A stretch of DNA of 64,000 bases from Polyangium sp. 6x1 (GTDB taxonomy: Bacteria > Myxococcota_A > Polyangia > Polyangiales > Polyangiaceae). Position numbers and translations under genes: made by a program. Position 1 is the stretch's first letter. Each line of letters starts with the position of its first letter. Positions 27,313 to 36,011 of the stretch are shown here, piece by piece. Below the pieces are notes generated by a model. It ran no database searches. It saw only the letters and a program-made list of their open reading frames with translations, and was not told the DNA's origin. The stretch is taken from the NCBI RefSeq assembly GCF_029946515.1, contig NZ_JARZHH010000008.1:1-64000 (forward strand). Reading direction: 5' to 3'.

Positions 27313-27995
27313 CGGACGTAGACCTCGAGGCGCGGACCCCGCTTCTCCACCACGCCGAGGGAGAACGTGATCCCGCGCGGATCGTTCGGATCGGCCAGCA
27401 GCGCGAGCCCGTGCTCCTCGCCCGTACGCTTCGCCCATCGCTGCACCAGGTGCGTCACGTCGAGGCGCACCGGGCTCGGCGACGTCACGCCCACGGTGCC
27501 CGCCTTCTCGGCCACGTCGAGGCGCGGGCTCCGGCCCCACGAGACGAAATCGGCGCGCCACGGCTCGAGGATCCGCGCGATCGAGAGCGCCACTGGCTCC
27601 GTCGGCGGCTCGGCCGCGGTCGCCGTGTCCAGCACGAGGAACGCCGACGACACCTCGCCCACCTCGGCGACGGGCACCTCGAAGTGCAAGAGCAGCGACG
27701 TATCGCCCGCCGCGCTTCGCCCGAGCGAGACCACCTCCGGCAGCGCGCTACCGCCGCCGCTCGGCCCCTTCGACGAGACGACCGCGACGGCGTCCGGGAA
27801 GAGCACGAGGCGCCGCGCGTCCGTCGCGGCCACGACCGAATCTTTTTTGGGCCGACAGCGGCCGACCACGCAGACGTCGCCCTCGGCCGCGCAAGGCACG
27901 TCCGCGGCGCAGAGCGGCGGGCCGGGAGGGCTCTGCACGCAGCCGAGGAGCGAAGCGGCGAGGAGCACGGCGAAAGGCGGGCGAGCGATCCACAC
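27309..27995 (-). CDS. Lipoprotein with DNRLRE-like domain, coupled to OppDF
   Basis: A 228-residue protein. The signal ends in Leu-Leu-Gly-Cys (C19). A Cys-rich stretch at 28-47 (ADVPCAAEGDVCVVGRC) is followed by a beta-rich domain resembling the DNRLRE/disaggregatase-related fold, with LLLHFEVPV, AFLVLDT and DVTHLVQRWA. It is the first gene of an overlapping trio with the OppD and OppF ATPases. It does not resemble an SBP_bac_5 peptide-binding protein, so its link to transport is inferred from position only. Confidence 0.72.
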   Translation of the reverse strand: MWIARPPFAVLLAASLLGCVQSPPGPPLCAADVPCAAEGDVCVVGRCRPKKDSVVAATDARRLVLFPDAVAVVSSKGPSGGGSALPEVVSLGRSAAGDTSLLLHFEVPVAEVGEVSSAFLVLDTATAAEPPTEPVALSIARILEPWRADFVSWGRSPRLDVAEKAGTVGVTSPSPVRLDVTHLVQRWAKRTGEEHGLALLADPNDPRGITFSLGVVEKRGPRLEVYVR

Positions 27996-28055
27996 GGCGG
28001 CCCCGGGACCCTAGCAAAAGTGCCCGCCCACTCCCACCACGGAACGAAAAAGACG

Positions 28056-29303
28056 TCACCCCTCGGGCGAAGGCAGCGGCGCGGGCGGCGGGGACCAGCG
28101 GGTAATCCGGTAAATCTTGTCCCCGTCGCGAGGGCAATCGCCGCGGCCGTCGCAATTGCTCGTCGTCACGTAGATCGCCCCCTCGGGCCCCGTCACCACG
28201 TCCCGGAGCCGCCCGAGCCCCGTCGGCCCCTCGCCCTGGAAATACACCTCGTGATGCTCGACGCGCCGCGGGTCCTCCCGGTCGAACGTCACGCGGTGCA
28301 GGTGCTGCGAGCCGAGCGTCGCTACGAGCAGGCTCCCTTTCCACTCGCGAATCGCGTCCCCCTGGTAAAGCACGGCCCCGCCCGGCGGCGTCGCTTGATC
28401 GAACACGAGCGAAGGCGCCGTCACGCCGAGCGCCACCTCGCACCCATAATACGTGGGCCAGCCGAGATCGTCGCCCGCCCGCGCCCGCGTGATCTCGTCG
28501 TGCCCCTCGCGGCCCATCTCCCCGCTCGGCCCGTGATCCGCCACGATCACCTCGCCGCCCGGCGCGAATGCGAACGCCTGCACGTTGCGCACGCCGCTCA
28601 GGTACACGAGGCTCTTGCGGAAGGGATTGTCCCCGGGCACCTCCCCGTCCCGCGTCATTCGCAAAAGCTTGCCGGCGAGGCTCTTCGGATCCCGCGCGAG
28701 ATCCGGGTGCTGCGCGTCCCCCGTCCCTGCATAAAGCATCTCGTCGGGCCCGAAGCGCAGCCGACCGCCATTGTGGAAACGATTCGCCGGGATCCCCGTG
28801 ACGAGCACCTTGTCGCGCGTCGCGCTCGCGCTGTCGTCGGCGAGCCGATATCGCTCGATCTGATTCTCGGGCCCCTCCGGCCCGCGCACCGTCACGTAAA
28901 TGTAAAAATACCGATTTTGCGCGAATTTCGGATCGACGGCCACGCCGAGCAGCCCGCCCTCGCCTTCCTGGACCACGGGCAAAACGAGAATCGGCGGCGT
29001 GAGCCCGCCTTGATGCACGAGCCGCACGCGGCCGGGTCGCTCGGTCACGAGCATGTCGCCGTTCGGCAGGAAGGCGATTCCCCACGGCACTTCGAGCCCG
29101 TCCGCGACAGTCTCCGCCTTCAGAGCGGCCCCGCCGGCCGGCCCCGCGCTTCCCCCGGGAATGAGCGTACATCGCGTGTCCTGGCGCGGCGCGCCGCTCG
29201 TCGAGCATCCGGCCCCGAGCGCGCCGAGCGCCACCCCGAGCACCACCCCGGCGAGACCGTACCGGCGTCTGAGGAGGGGTCCTTGCGGGCAGGCGCGCGC
29301 CAT
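28056..29303 (-). CDS. PQQ-dependent sugar (glucose/sorbosone) dehydrogenase-like lipoprotein
   Basis: A 415-residue protein with a lipoprotein signal ending in Leu-Gly-Ala-Gly-Cys near residue 32. The mature part is a glucose/sorbosone dehydrogenase beta-propeller: GLEVPWGIAFLPNGDMLVTE, then DPKFAQNRYFYIYVT, NRFHNGGRLRFGPDEMLYAG and the late GRLRDVVTGPEGAIYV block. Family members bind PQQ and calcium and oxidise sugars in the periplasm, but many have unknown substrates. The start at 29303 is preferred because the longer frame would overlap the next gene. It lies 60 bases downstream of the hydrolase gene. Confidence 0.88.
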   Translation of the reverse strand: MARACPQGPLLRRRYGLAGVVLGVALGALGAGCSTSGAPRQDTRCTLIPGGSAGPAGGAALKAETVADGLEVPWGIAFLPNGDMLVTERPGRVRLVHQGGLTPPILVLPVVQEGEGGLLGVAVDPKFAQNRYFYIYVTVRGPEGPENQIERYRLADDSASATRDKVLVTGIPANRFHNGGRLRFGPDEMLYAGTGDAQHPDLARDPKSLAGKLLRMTRDGEVPGDNPFRKSLVYLSGVRNVQAFAFAPGGEVIVADHGPSGEMGREGHDEITRARAGDDLGWPTYYGCEVALGVTAPSLVFDQATPPGGAVLYQGDAIREWKGSLLVATLGSQHLHRVTFDREDPRRVEHHEVYFQGEGPTGLGRLRDVVTGPEGAIYVTTSNCDGRGDCPRDGDKIYRITRWSPPPAPLPSPEG

Positions 29304-29353
29304 GGGGGCAGCGCTTGCAAGCGAGAGGCCTGCGACGACCGTTCCGCGGCGTA

Positions 29354-30259
29354 TCAGGGTGACGGGTTCGGGGCCGCCCCGTTCCCTGTGGGGACGAGAA
29401 TCGGGAGCCACCGGCCGAGCGTCAAGCCCACCATTGCGTCGTGCGGCATGGGCTCGCGCGGCTGCACGTGCTCGAGCTCCCGCAGAAACCCGGGCGCGGC
29501 GGGGTTCTCGGCCACGCCTTTCGTGAACACCGAGCGAAAATCACCAAACGGCCGCTTCGCCCACGAGAGCGTCTGCCACGAGACGATCACGTGCATGTCG
29601 GATCGGCCGCTCGCCAGCGCCTTCGCCATGTCGGGCAGCATGCACGTGTCGATCGACAGCGCCGCGTGCACCTTCGTTTTCCCGCGGATCGCGGTGGCGA
29701 TGCCGCCGCGCGCATTGCATCCGCCGCCCGAGTGCGCGGCGACGAGGATGCGGCTCGGATCGATGCTGGCCGTGCCGCCGAGGGCTTTCCCTGTCTCCTC
29801 GACGAACCGATCGAGGTCGAAGGCGGGCCAGCTCGTCACGGCGTTCGTCACGGCGGAGGGGACGATCGAGCTCGGCGCGGCCACGATCACCGGCGGGATC
29901 TTCCCGGCCTCGACGAGCCCGGCCACGATGCGTCGCACGTCGCCCTCGTTTCCGCCGCCCATCCAGCGATACTTGATGCGCTCGGTGTTCAGGCCGTGGA
30001 TGAAGACCAGGAGCGGGCGCTTGGCGTTCGCGTCCGCGAGCGCCGTTTGATGCACGAAGGCCCGACCGAGCCAGGCGCGCTCCGGATGCCCGACGTCCTT
30101 GCCGTCCCACGCGTAATCGAGCGTCTGGCCGTCGAGCGGCGGCGGAGGTGGCTTCTTCTTGCTCTTGGCCCACGCGGGGGCCGCGGCGAGGAGAACGACG
30201 AACGTGAGCACGATCGTCGCGATCGAGAGCGGGGCGCGGCGCTGCATGGGCGAGCCCAT
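29354..30259 (-). CDS. Secreted alpha/beta hydrolase
   Basis: A 301-residue protein with a cleavable signal (IVLTFVVLLAAAPAWAKS; cut near residue 31). Catalytic motifs visible are LLVFIHGLN near residue 83 (oxyanion region), VAAHSGGGC with the nucleophile Ser near 173, and MPHDAMVG with the likely catalytic His near residue 277. It resembles feruloyl-esterase or carboxylesterase-type secreted hydrolases, but the substrate is unknown. An alternative ATG 12 bases further in (30247) is possible. Confidence 0.82.
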   Translation of the reverse strand: MGSPMQRRAPLSIATIVLTFVVLLAAAPAWAKSKKKPPPPPLDGQTLDYAWDGKDVGHPERAWLGRAFVHQTALADANAKRPLLVFIHGLNTERIKYRWMGGGNEGDVRRIVAGLVEAGKIPPVIVAAPSSIVPSAVTNAVTSWPAFDLDRFVEETGKALGGTASIDPSRILVAAHSGGGCNARGGIATAIRGKTKVHAALSIDTCMLPDMAKALASGRSDMHVIVSWQTLSWAKRPFGDFRSVFTKGVAENPAAPGFLRELEHVQPREPMPHDAMVGLTLGRWLPILVPTGNGAAPNPSP

Positions 30260-30321
30260 GATAGCGCAGGCGTGAGGGGAAATCGCGGGAAATTCTGCCG
30301 GGGGCTTACGGGCCGGCGGGA

Positions 30322-32106
30322 TCAGAAGCCGGGATCGTGCCCGCCACTGTCGCCGTCGTCATCCCGATCCCGTCCGGGCGGCGAGTTGCCGGGCACCAGG
30401 CCCTTCAGGTATTCGAGCATGTTGTCGCGCCGGTACGGCAGGAAGCCGTTGAGCAGCGCCGGCGAGACGGCCCACGCGCACTGGCAGGTGGCGGGCTCTG
30501 CGGTGCACGCCGTATTGCAGTTGACCCCGGTGGCCAACGGCACGAGGACCGCGTCGGAGACCTGCACGAACGCGAGCGGCCGCACGCCCGGCGCGATCTC
30601 CGGCCCCGGCGCCAGGTCCGGCCAGACGAAACCGCCGCCGATCTGGTTTGCCTGGGCATTACCGCCGAAGATCGACGCCGTCGACGACGACAGCTGGTGG
30701 CAGCCGCCGCAGGCCTGGGACTGGGCCCTGCGCACGATCTGGGTCGGCGTGAGCGTGCTCTTGATCGCGTTGAGCTTGGTCTGGATCCTCTGTGCGAAGG
30801 CCCCGTTGGCATTGAAGAAGAGGGAGTAGTTCGTGTCGTTGACCACGGGCGGGCCCCCGGCCACGAGCGACGGTTGCGACGTGCTCTGCCCGCTGTTGTA
30901 CTCCCGGCCCAATTTGTTCATGTTGAGCCGGTTCAGGTCGGCCCGCGCGAGCTCGGGGATCTGGCTGATGAAACCCTTCGGGTTGTTCGGATCGCGGAAC
31001 GAGAGCGCCAGCGCGCTCAAGTTGGTATCGTCGAACAGACGGGCATCCGGGTTGACCAGGGTCGGGTCCATCCGGACGTCGGGCTTGCAATTCTGCTTCG
31101 GGCCATTGCCGGAGCAGCTTCGACGCAAATGGTATTCGCGCAGCTGCCACGGCTGCCCGAGCCCGCCGCCGGCCTGGTCGTTCAGGAACTGGTTGGCGCG
31201 GATCTGGCCGCTCAGGAACTCGCCCGTCTGCGGATCCCAGTCCCCCGAGAAATGCTCCCACCGAAGGGCCGCCGCGAAGCCCCCGACACCTTTGAAGAAG
31301 AAGCGATCGAGCTCCTCGGCCCGCTTCGCCGCGTCGTTCATCTCCGTGAGGCCGGCCCAGAACTGCACCAGCTTGGAGCAGCCCTTCAGCCCTTGATGCG
31401 GCTTCGGGTTCGGCAGGACCGACTCGAAAATGAGGAGGTTGCGGTTGCCGATGAGCTGATTGCCAGCCGTCTCGAGCGGAGAGCGCTGGAAGCCCTTGGC
31501 GAAGATCATGCGGTACTGGCCGCAGTTCTGCCCGTTGGACGGGGCCAGATCGAATCGATTGACGAGGGCGAGCGGCGTGTAGGGATCGCAGCCCGGGCCG
31601 CTGCAGAACGGGTTGTGCTTCGAGAGATCCGCGAGCGCGCCCTCCTGCCTCGGACAATCGATCGGGACGCCGTTCAGCACCGCTCTTCCAATGGCGTCCT
31701 TCTGGTCGTCGCAGTGCTGACCGTCGGGCACGAAGCCCCCGGCCTTCGTGTTGTTCGTATCGAAGATCCGCTGATAGAGCTTCGCGGCGTCGAGGCCGCC
31801 CGGGTTCGGCCCGCTGGTGGCCGCGAGCTGATTGAGCACTCGTTCCAGCGAGAAGATGAAGTTGCCGCGCGAGTCTTTGGCTTCCAGCGTCGGCAGATCC
31901 GTGATGATCAACGAGCGGTCGACGTTGACGACCGGTGTCTTGTCCGCTGACTTCGCGCCGACCGCCTCCGCGCCCTCTTCGAGTTGTACAGATTCCTCCG
32001 ACGGGGCACAGGCGGCCACGCCGAGCAGCACGAGCATCGAGAGATACGGGGGTATCGAGCGGTGGATAGATCGTAGCCCGTCCGCCGGAGCACCGATGGT
32101 ACTCAT
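30322..32106 (-). CDS. Large lipoprotein with cytochrome c-like CGGCH motif
   Basis: A 594-residue protein. The start at 32106 follows AGGGAGG by 5 bases. The signal ends in Gly-Val-Ala-Ala-Cys (C33). The mature part has no enzyme motif that I recognise, but contains one heme-binding-type CGGCH near residue 470 and many other Cys pairs. A cytochrome c-like or structural-disulfide role is possible. Myxobacteria carry many such long Cys-rich lipoproteins. Nothing near it suggests an electron-transfer operon. Confidence 0.75.
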   Translation of the reverse strand: MSTIGAPADGLRSIHRSIPPYLSMLVLLGVAACAPSEESVQLEEGAEAVGAKSADKTPVVNVDRSLIITDLPTLEAKDSRGNFIFSLERVLNQLAATSGPNPGGLDAAKLYQRIFDTNNTKAGGFVPDGQHCDDQKDAIGRAVLNGVPIDCPRQEGALADLSKHNPFCSGPGCDPYTPLALVNRFDLAPSNGQNCGQYRMIFAKGFQRSPLETAGNQLIGNRNLLIFESVLPNPKPHQGLKGCSKLVQFWAGLTEMNDAAKRAEELDRFFFKGVGGFAAALRWEHFSGDWDPQTGEFLSGQIRANQFLNDQAGGGLGQPWQLREYHLRRSCSGNGPKQNCKPDVRMDPTLVNPDARLFDDTNLSALALSFRDPNNPKGFISQIPELARADLNRLNMNKLGREYNSGQSTSQPSLVAGGPPVVNDTNYSLFFNANGAFAQRIQTKLNAIKSTLTPTQIVRRAQSQACGGCHQLSSSTASIFGGNAQANQIGGGFVWPDLAPGPEIAPGVRPLAFVQVSDAVLVPLATGVNCNTACTAEPATCQCAWAVSPALLNGFLPYRRDNMLEYLKGLVPGNSPPGRDRDDDGDSGGHDPGF

Positions 32107-32278
32107 GTCAACCTCCCTGAATCGCGAGGCGCGCAGCACCCGCGAGCCAAGCCATCATTTGCGCTTTTCGCCCCGGCGACACGCCAGGGCATGCACGCAG
32201 CTTATCGGAGAGGATAGCGGGGAGAAGCTTCGCGACCACCAAAAAGTGAGACAGCTCACACGAGCGTTGCGCCCGGAG

Positions 32279-32440
32279 CTATGACGTCGCGTCCCGGATG
32301 ATGGCAATGGTGACGTTGTCAGAAGCGCCGCGCCCGGGGCATCGCAGGCGGACGGCGTGGTCGATGGGGCGCGGCTTCCGTGACGGAGGGGCACGCAGCG
32401 CTCGCCTCGCGAGCCGTGCATGCACGAAAACGCGGGAAAG
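32279..32440 (-). pseudogene. C-terminal remnant of a PP2C-family phosphatase
   Basis: Directly after the phosphatidyltransferase stop at 32441, the same frame runs on for 53 codons to a stop at 32279. The last part reads AVRL, then RGASDNVTIAIIRDA, which is the C-terminal signature of PP2C phosphatases (Gly-Ala-Ser-Asp-Asn-Val-Thr). No start, metal-binding Asp residues or the rest of the fold are present. It looks like a leftover from a phosphatase gene broken by rearrangement next to the kinase-rich region. Confidence 0.55.
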
Positions 32441-33247
32441 TCAGGCGAGGCGCTCGGTGGTGGCCGGCTCGGGAGCCGACTCGGGTTCGGCGTCGAGGCC
32501 TGCGCTCGGGTTCATCAGGCAATACGCGACCCCACCCAGGGTGTAGATCAGGGCGATACCGAGCAGGTACTCCGGCAGGATCCGAAGCGGCCCGCACAGG
32601 TACGCCCCGACGACGTTGCACACGGTGAACGCCTTGAAGACCTTGTTCTTGCCGAGCTTCAGCTTCGGCAAGCGGACCGTGCTCACCATGAGGCCCGCGG
32701 CGATCACGAGCACGGCGGGGCTCACGATGAGCATGCGCTCGGGCAAACCGTACTTGTCCCAGGTGAGGTACGCCGAGGCGACGATGGCGCCCATCAACGT
32801 GCCGGGCAGGCCGTAGAAGATGCCTTCACCGCCCGTCGTCACGTTGAAGCGCGCGAGGCGCACGGAGAGCGCGAGCGCGTAGAGGCCCGACGTCGCGAGG
32901 AGCGCGTGTTTCTCCCAGCCGAGCATCGGCCCGAGCGGCAGAAGCCGGAAGTACACGAGCGCCGCCGGGGCGATGCCGAAGACCACGAAGTCGGCGAAGC
33001 TGTCGAACTCGACGCCGAACTTGCTCGTGGCGTTGAGCAAGCGCGCGGCGCTGCCGTCGAGCTTGTCGAGCAGGACGCCCCAGAGGATCATCCACGCCGC
33101 GAGGCGGAAATTGCCCTCCGAGCTCATCACGACGGAGCCGAGGCCGAGGAGAAGCGAAAGCCCGGTGAACCCATTGGGTACGAAGTAACGAAGCGGCGGC
33201 ACGGCGTGGGATGGTACATCCGTCCGGGGCGCCGCGTCAAAAGCCAT
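32441..33247 (-). CDS. CDP-alcohol phosphatidyltransferase, PssA-like
   Basis: A 268-residue integral membrane enzyme. The family motif DG(x)2AR(x)8G(x)3D(x)3D is complete: Asp64, Gly65, Ala68, Arg69, Gly78, Asp82 and Asp86. It has about seven hydrophobic segments. It most resembles bacterial phosphatidylserine synthases, which exchange serine for CMP on CDP-diacylglycerol in membrane lipid synthesis, but a different alcohol cannot be excluded. The start at 33247 sits next to conserved sequence. No decarboxylase (psd) gene is nearby. Confidence 0.88.
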   Translation of the reverse strand: MAFDAAPRTDVPSHAVPPLRYFVPNGFTGLSLLLGLGSVVMSSEGNFRLAAWMILWGVLLDKLDGSAARLLNATSKFGVEFDSFADFVVFGIAPAALVYFRLLPLGPMLGWEKHALLATSGLYALALSVRLARFNVTTGGEGIFYGLPGTLMGAIVASAYLTWDKYGLPERMLIVSPAVLVIAAGLMVSTVRLPKLKLGKNKVFKAFTVCNVVGAYLCGPLRILPEYLLGIALIYTLGGVAYCLMNPSAGLDAEPESAPEPATTERLA

Positions 33248-33300
33248 TACACGATCCACGTCGATGCGGCGCGGTGCGCAAAATGCTTCGCAGTGGCCCT

Positions 33301-34092
33301 TCAGGGAAACCACGGGGGAGCTGCGGACTGGGCCCCGATCATCGAGCCGATTCCGAGCACCAGCAGCGCGAGCGAGAAGATGCCCCAGGCCGGGGATGTC
33401 TCGCCGTGGCGGATCTGTTCGACCACGGTGGCGAGGTCGGCTTCACGCACGCAGAAGTGGGGCGCCTCGCCGCGCACGAGCCGCGCGCCGCGGGCGGGCA
33501 GCCGGTACAGGGACCCATGCGGCTCGTCGCGGCGGACCTCGCCGACGGCGACGACGCGATGCCCGACCCGGACCACGCCATAATGGCGCGTGCCCTCGTC
33601 GATCGGCCCATCCGCGCCATCCGAGCGCTCGACGCGGAGCACGTCGCCGCTCGCGTCCGCGAGGACCAGCGGATAGTTGACCCATTCGTCGGCCCCCTCC
33701 TTCACGGGCTCGCGAGGCTCGATCGGGCGACCGCTCACGACCCAGGCGTCGATCGCCACGAATTCATGGGGCCGCGCCTCGCCCACGGGGACCTCTTTCG
33801 CGCGCGCGACGCGCGAGGAGCGGCGGCGGGCGAAGGTGCCTTTCACGAGGGAGATCGGGAGCAGGTACACCCCGATGAAGAGCCCGCCGAACGCGGTCGG
33901 ATACCAGGACATCCCATCGGGGACGGAGAGGACCCACCGCTTGCAGGCGTACATGACGCCGAGCCCCGGCGCGAAGAGGAACACGATGAAGGCGGGTATC
34001 AGGACATTGACGAGGACGAAGGAGGCCATCTTCTCGACGACCCAGACCGACACCTCGATCGCCTCGGTCACCCGTTCTTTGAGTCTTTTCAC
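33301..34092 (-). CDS. Membrane protein of unknown function
   Basis: A 263-residue protein beginning with GTG at 34092 (weak ribosome site; ATG at 34029 is an alternative). It has two or three hydrophobic segments near the start (VLVNVLIPAFIVFLFAPGLG and the region around residue 65) and one at the C-terminus (IFSLALLVLGIGSMIG). The middle is a soluble domain of about 150 residues with beta-strand character, faintly like the GIDE domain. I cannot assign it. It lies between the phosphatidyltransferase and another membrane gene. Confidence 0.65.
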   Translation of the reverse strand: MKRLKERVTEAIEVSVWVVEKMASFVLVNVLIPAFIVFLFAPGLGVMYACKRWVLSVPDGMSWYPTAFGGLFIGVYLLPISLVKGTFARRRSSRVARAKEVPVGEARPHEFVAIDAWVVSGRPIEPREPVKEGADEWVNYPLVLADASGDVLRVERSDGADGPIDEGTRHYGVVRVGHRVVAVGEVRRDEPHGSLYRLPARGARLVRGEAPHFCVREADLATVVEQIRHGETSPAWGIFSLALLVLGIGSMIGAQSAAPPWFP

Positions 34093-34196
34093 GCCGGGAG
34101 AAACGAGTCCACGGGAACGCGATTCCCGCGCCTTCGTCGATTGCCACGTTGTCCGGGAGCGCGCCCCGCGGACGGCGGGCCCGGAAAAAATGACAA

Positions 34197-34799
34197 TCAC
34201 CGGGGCTTCGGCCGGGACGCCTCCCGCGCGGAATCGATGAACAGGATCCCGAGCAGCACGAGCAGAATGGACTCCGCGAGCACGAGCGCCCAGACGGGAC
34301 CCTCCCGTTTGTCCGGAGGCACGTGCAGCATGTACGCCGCGATCGCGGTCATCCCCGAAAGCACGAACGTGAGCAGGTCGATCACGAGCTGGATCCACTT
34401 CCGCAGCTTGCGCCGCCCGTCGCGCCGGTGAAAACCTTCCCACCCGAAGAGCGCCTGCCGCGCCCTCGCGCGGAGCTTGACGCGCTTGCCGAGCTCGTCC
34501 TCCACGTACATTCGAATCGCGGTGATCTTCTGGTCGTTCACGAGGTACGTCCAGCCGAGGATGGCCGTCACCCACGGCACGACGAGGAAAGCCGCGTACA
34601 TCGGGCCGCCGCCCCCGCCGAAGCCGCCGAGCGCCACGCTCGTCACGGCGCCGACCGCGCCGACGGTCACGTAAAGCAGGTTGTCACGAAAACCGATCCG
34701 CGCGCTCTGCTCGGATTTCAGCGCCCCGTACTCGCCGAGGAGGACCTCGAGCTCCTGCTCGCTCGCAACGTCCTCCTCCTTGCGCTCCGCCCCATTCAT
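34197..34799 (-). CDS. Integral membrane protein of unknown function
   Basis: A 200-residue protein. The start at 34799 follows GAGG by about 7 bases. It has a charged head, then hydrophobic segments at about 45-62, 66-88, 132-152 and 165-185, and a charged Arg-Pro-Lys-Pro-Arg tail. No motif is recognised. It is divergent from the methyltransferase-fold lipoprotein gene, with 120 bases between starts. Confidence 0.7.
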   Translation of the reverse strand: MNGAERKEEDVASEQELEVLLGEYGALKSEQSARIGFRDNLLYVTVGAVGAVTSVALGGFGGGGGPMYAAFLVVPWVTAILGWTYLVNDQKITAIRMYVEDELGKRVKLRARARQALFGWEGFHRRDGRRKLRKWIQLVIDLLTFVLSGMTAIAAYMLHVPPDKREGPVWALVLAESILLVLLGILFIDSAREASRPKPR

Positions 34800-34919
34800 C
34801 CAAGGACCTCGCTCGGCGGCCACGGTAACGTCGGCAAAGCGCTCGGTCAACGAGGATCGGCGCGCGCGGGCCGCGCCTCCCGCATTGATTCGCCCGGCCG
34901 CCCCTGCTACGCCGGCTTC

Positions 34920-35984
34920 ATGTCGACGCGCACCGGGCTCCCCCTCGCCGTCCTTCTCTCGATCCCCGTCGTCCTTCCGGCCTGCGGCGGCGCCGCTCCA
35001 CGCGAGCCGTCCCGCGCGCCCGCGCACGCTGCGCATGCCGACGCTTCGCAGGGCGTGGCGCGCATCCGCGCCGACGCGCCGAAACTCGCGCCGCTCGTCC
35101 ACTCGGATCTCGCGCGCCGCTTCCTCGCGGCCGCGCCGTCGCTCCCGGCCATCGCGCCCCGCACGCTCTACCGCGACGCCGAAAAGAAGCGCGTCGTCGA
35201 CGCGGAAGGTTTGTCGCGGGTGCCGGACCGCGACGCCTTCAAGCCGCTGCCGGTCGACGAGGAGTTTTATTACAACACGCGGTATGGCTCGCCGCTCGCG
35301 TATACGCGCGCGCTCGACATCCTCGGCGAGGCCGGGGCCACGCTCCCGCCCGGATCACGATTCTTCGATTTCGGGTACGGCGGCGCGGGGCACCTCCGGA
35401 TGCTCGCGAGCCTCGGCGTGCATGCGGTCGGCGTGGACGTCGATCCGCTCCTGCCGGTGCTCTACGGCGCGCCCGGTGATCAAGGCGTGATCCCGGGCCT
35501 CTCGGGCGCGGCCGGCTCGCTGCGCCTCCTCTCCGGGAGCTTTCCCGGCGATCCCGAGATCCGGGCGGCCGCGGCCGGGCCGTTCGACGTGATTGTCTCG
35601 AAAAACGTCCTCAAGAAGGGATACATCCACCCGGACAGGCCCGCGGACGAGAGCAAGCTCATCCGGCTCGGCGTGGACGACGCGGCGTTCCTCGGCGCCG
35701 TCTTCGAGCGCCTGCGCCCCGGAGGGTTTTTCCTCGTCTACAACATCTGCCCGGCCCCGACGCCCCCGGACAAACCCTTCGTGCCCTGGTCCGACGGCCG
35801 CTCCCCGTTCCCGCGCGAGGCCTTCGCGGCCGCGGGCTTCGAGGTGCGCGAATTCGATCGGGACGACACCGAGGCCATTCGGGCGATCGGCCGCGTCCTC
35901 GGCTGGGATCAAGGCGAGGACGCGATGGACCTGCAGAACGACCTGTCCGTGCTTTACACCCTCGTGGTGCGGCCACCTGGGTGA
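34920..35984 (+). CDS. Lipoprotein with SAM-methyltransferase-like domain
   Basis: A 354-residue protein. The start has a lipoprotein signal (Leu-Pro-Ala-Cys, C22), so it would sit outside the cytoplasm. The mature part shows a Rossmann methyltransferase pattern: motif I FFDFGYGGAGHLRML near residue 150, an acidic VGVDVDPLL next, FDVIVSKNVLKKGYIHPDRP, and GGFFLVYNICP. Key loop residues are kept. A SAM-dependent fold in the envelope is odd because SAM is cytoplasmic, so it may bind a different nucleotide-like ligand or no longer be an enzyme. It is convergent with deoD. Confidence 0.75.
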   Translation: MSTRTGLPLAVLLSIPVVLPACGGAAPREPSRAPAHAAHADASQGVARIRADAPKLAPLVHSDLARRFLAAAPSLPAIAPRTLYRDAEKKRVVDAEGLSRVPDRDAFKPLPVDEEFYYNTRYGSPLAYTRALDILGEAGATLPPGSRFFDFGYGGAGHLRMLASLGVHAVGVDVDPLLPVLYGAPGDQGVIPGLSGAAGSLRLLSGSFPGDPEIRAAAAGPFDVIVSKNVLKKGYIHPDRPADESKLIRLGVDDAAFLGAVFERLRPGGFFLVYNICPAPTPPDKPFVPWSDGRSPFPREAFAAAGFEVREFDRDDTEAIRAIGRVLGWDQGEDAMDLQNDLSVLYTLVVRPPG

Positions 35985-36011
35985 TGTCGTCGACGCGACC
36001 TCGGGCCAGGC

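Noticed and set aside
33301-34092. Assignment of this membrane protein as a GIDE-type ubiquitin-ligase-like protein
   Set aside because: Resemblance is limited to general strand pattern and a membrane layout; left as unknown.
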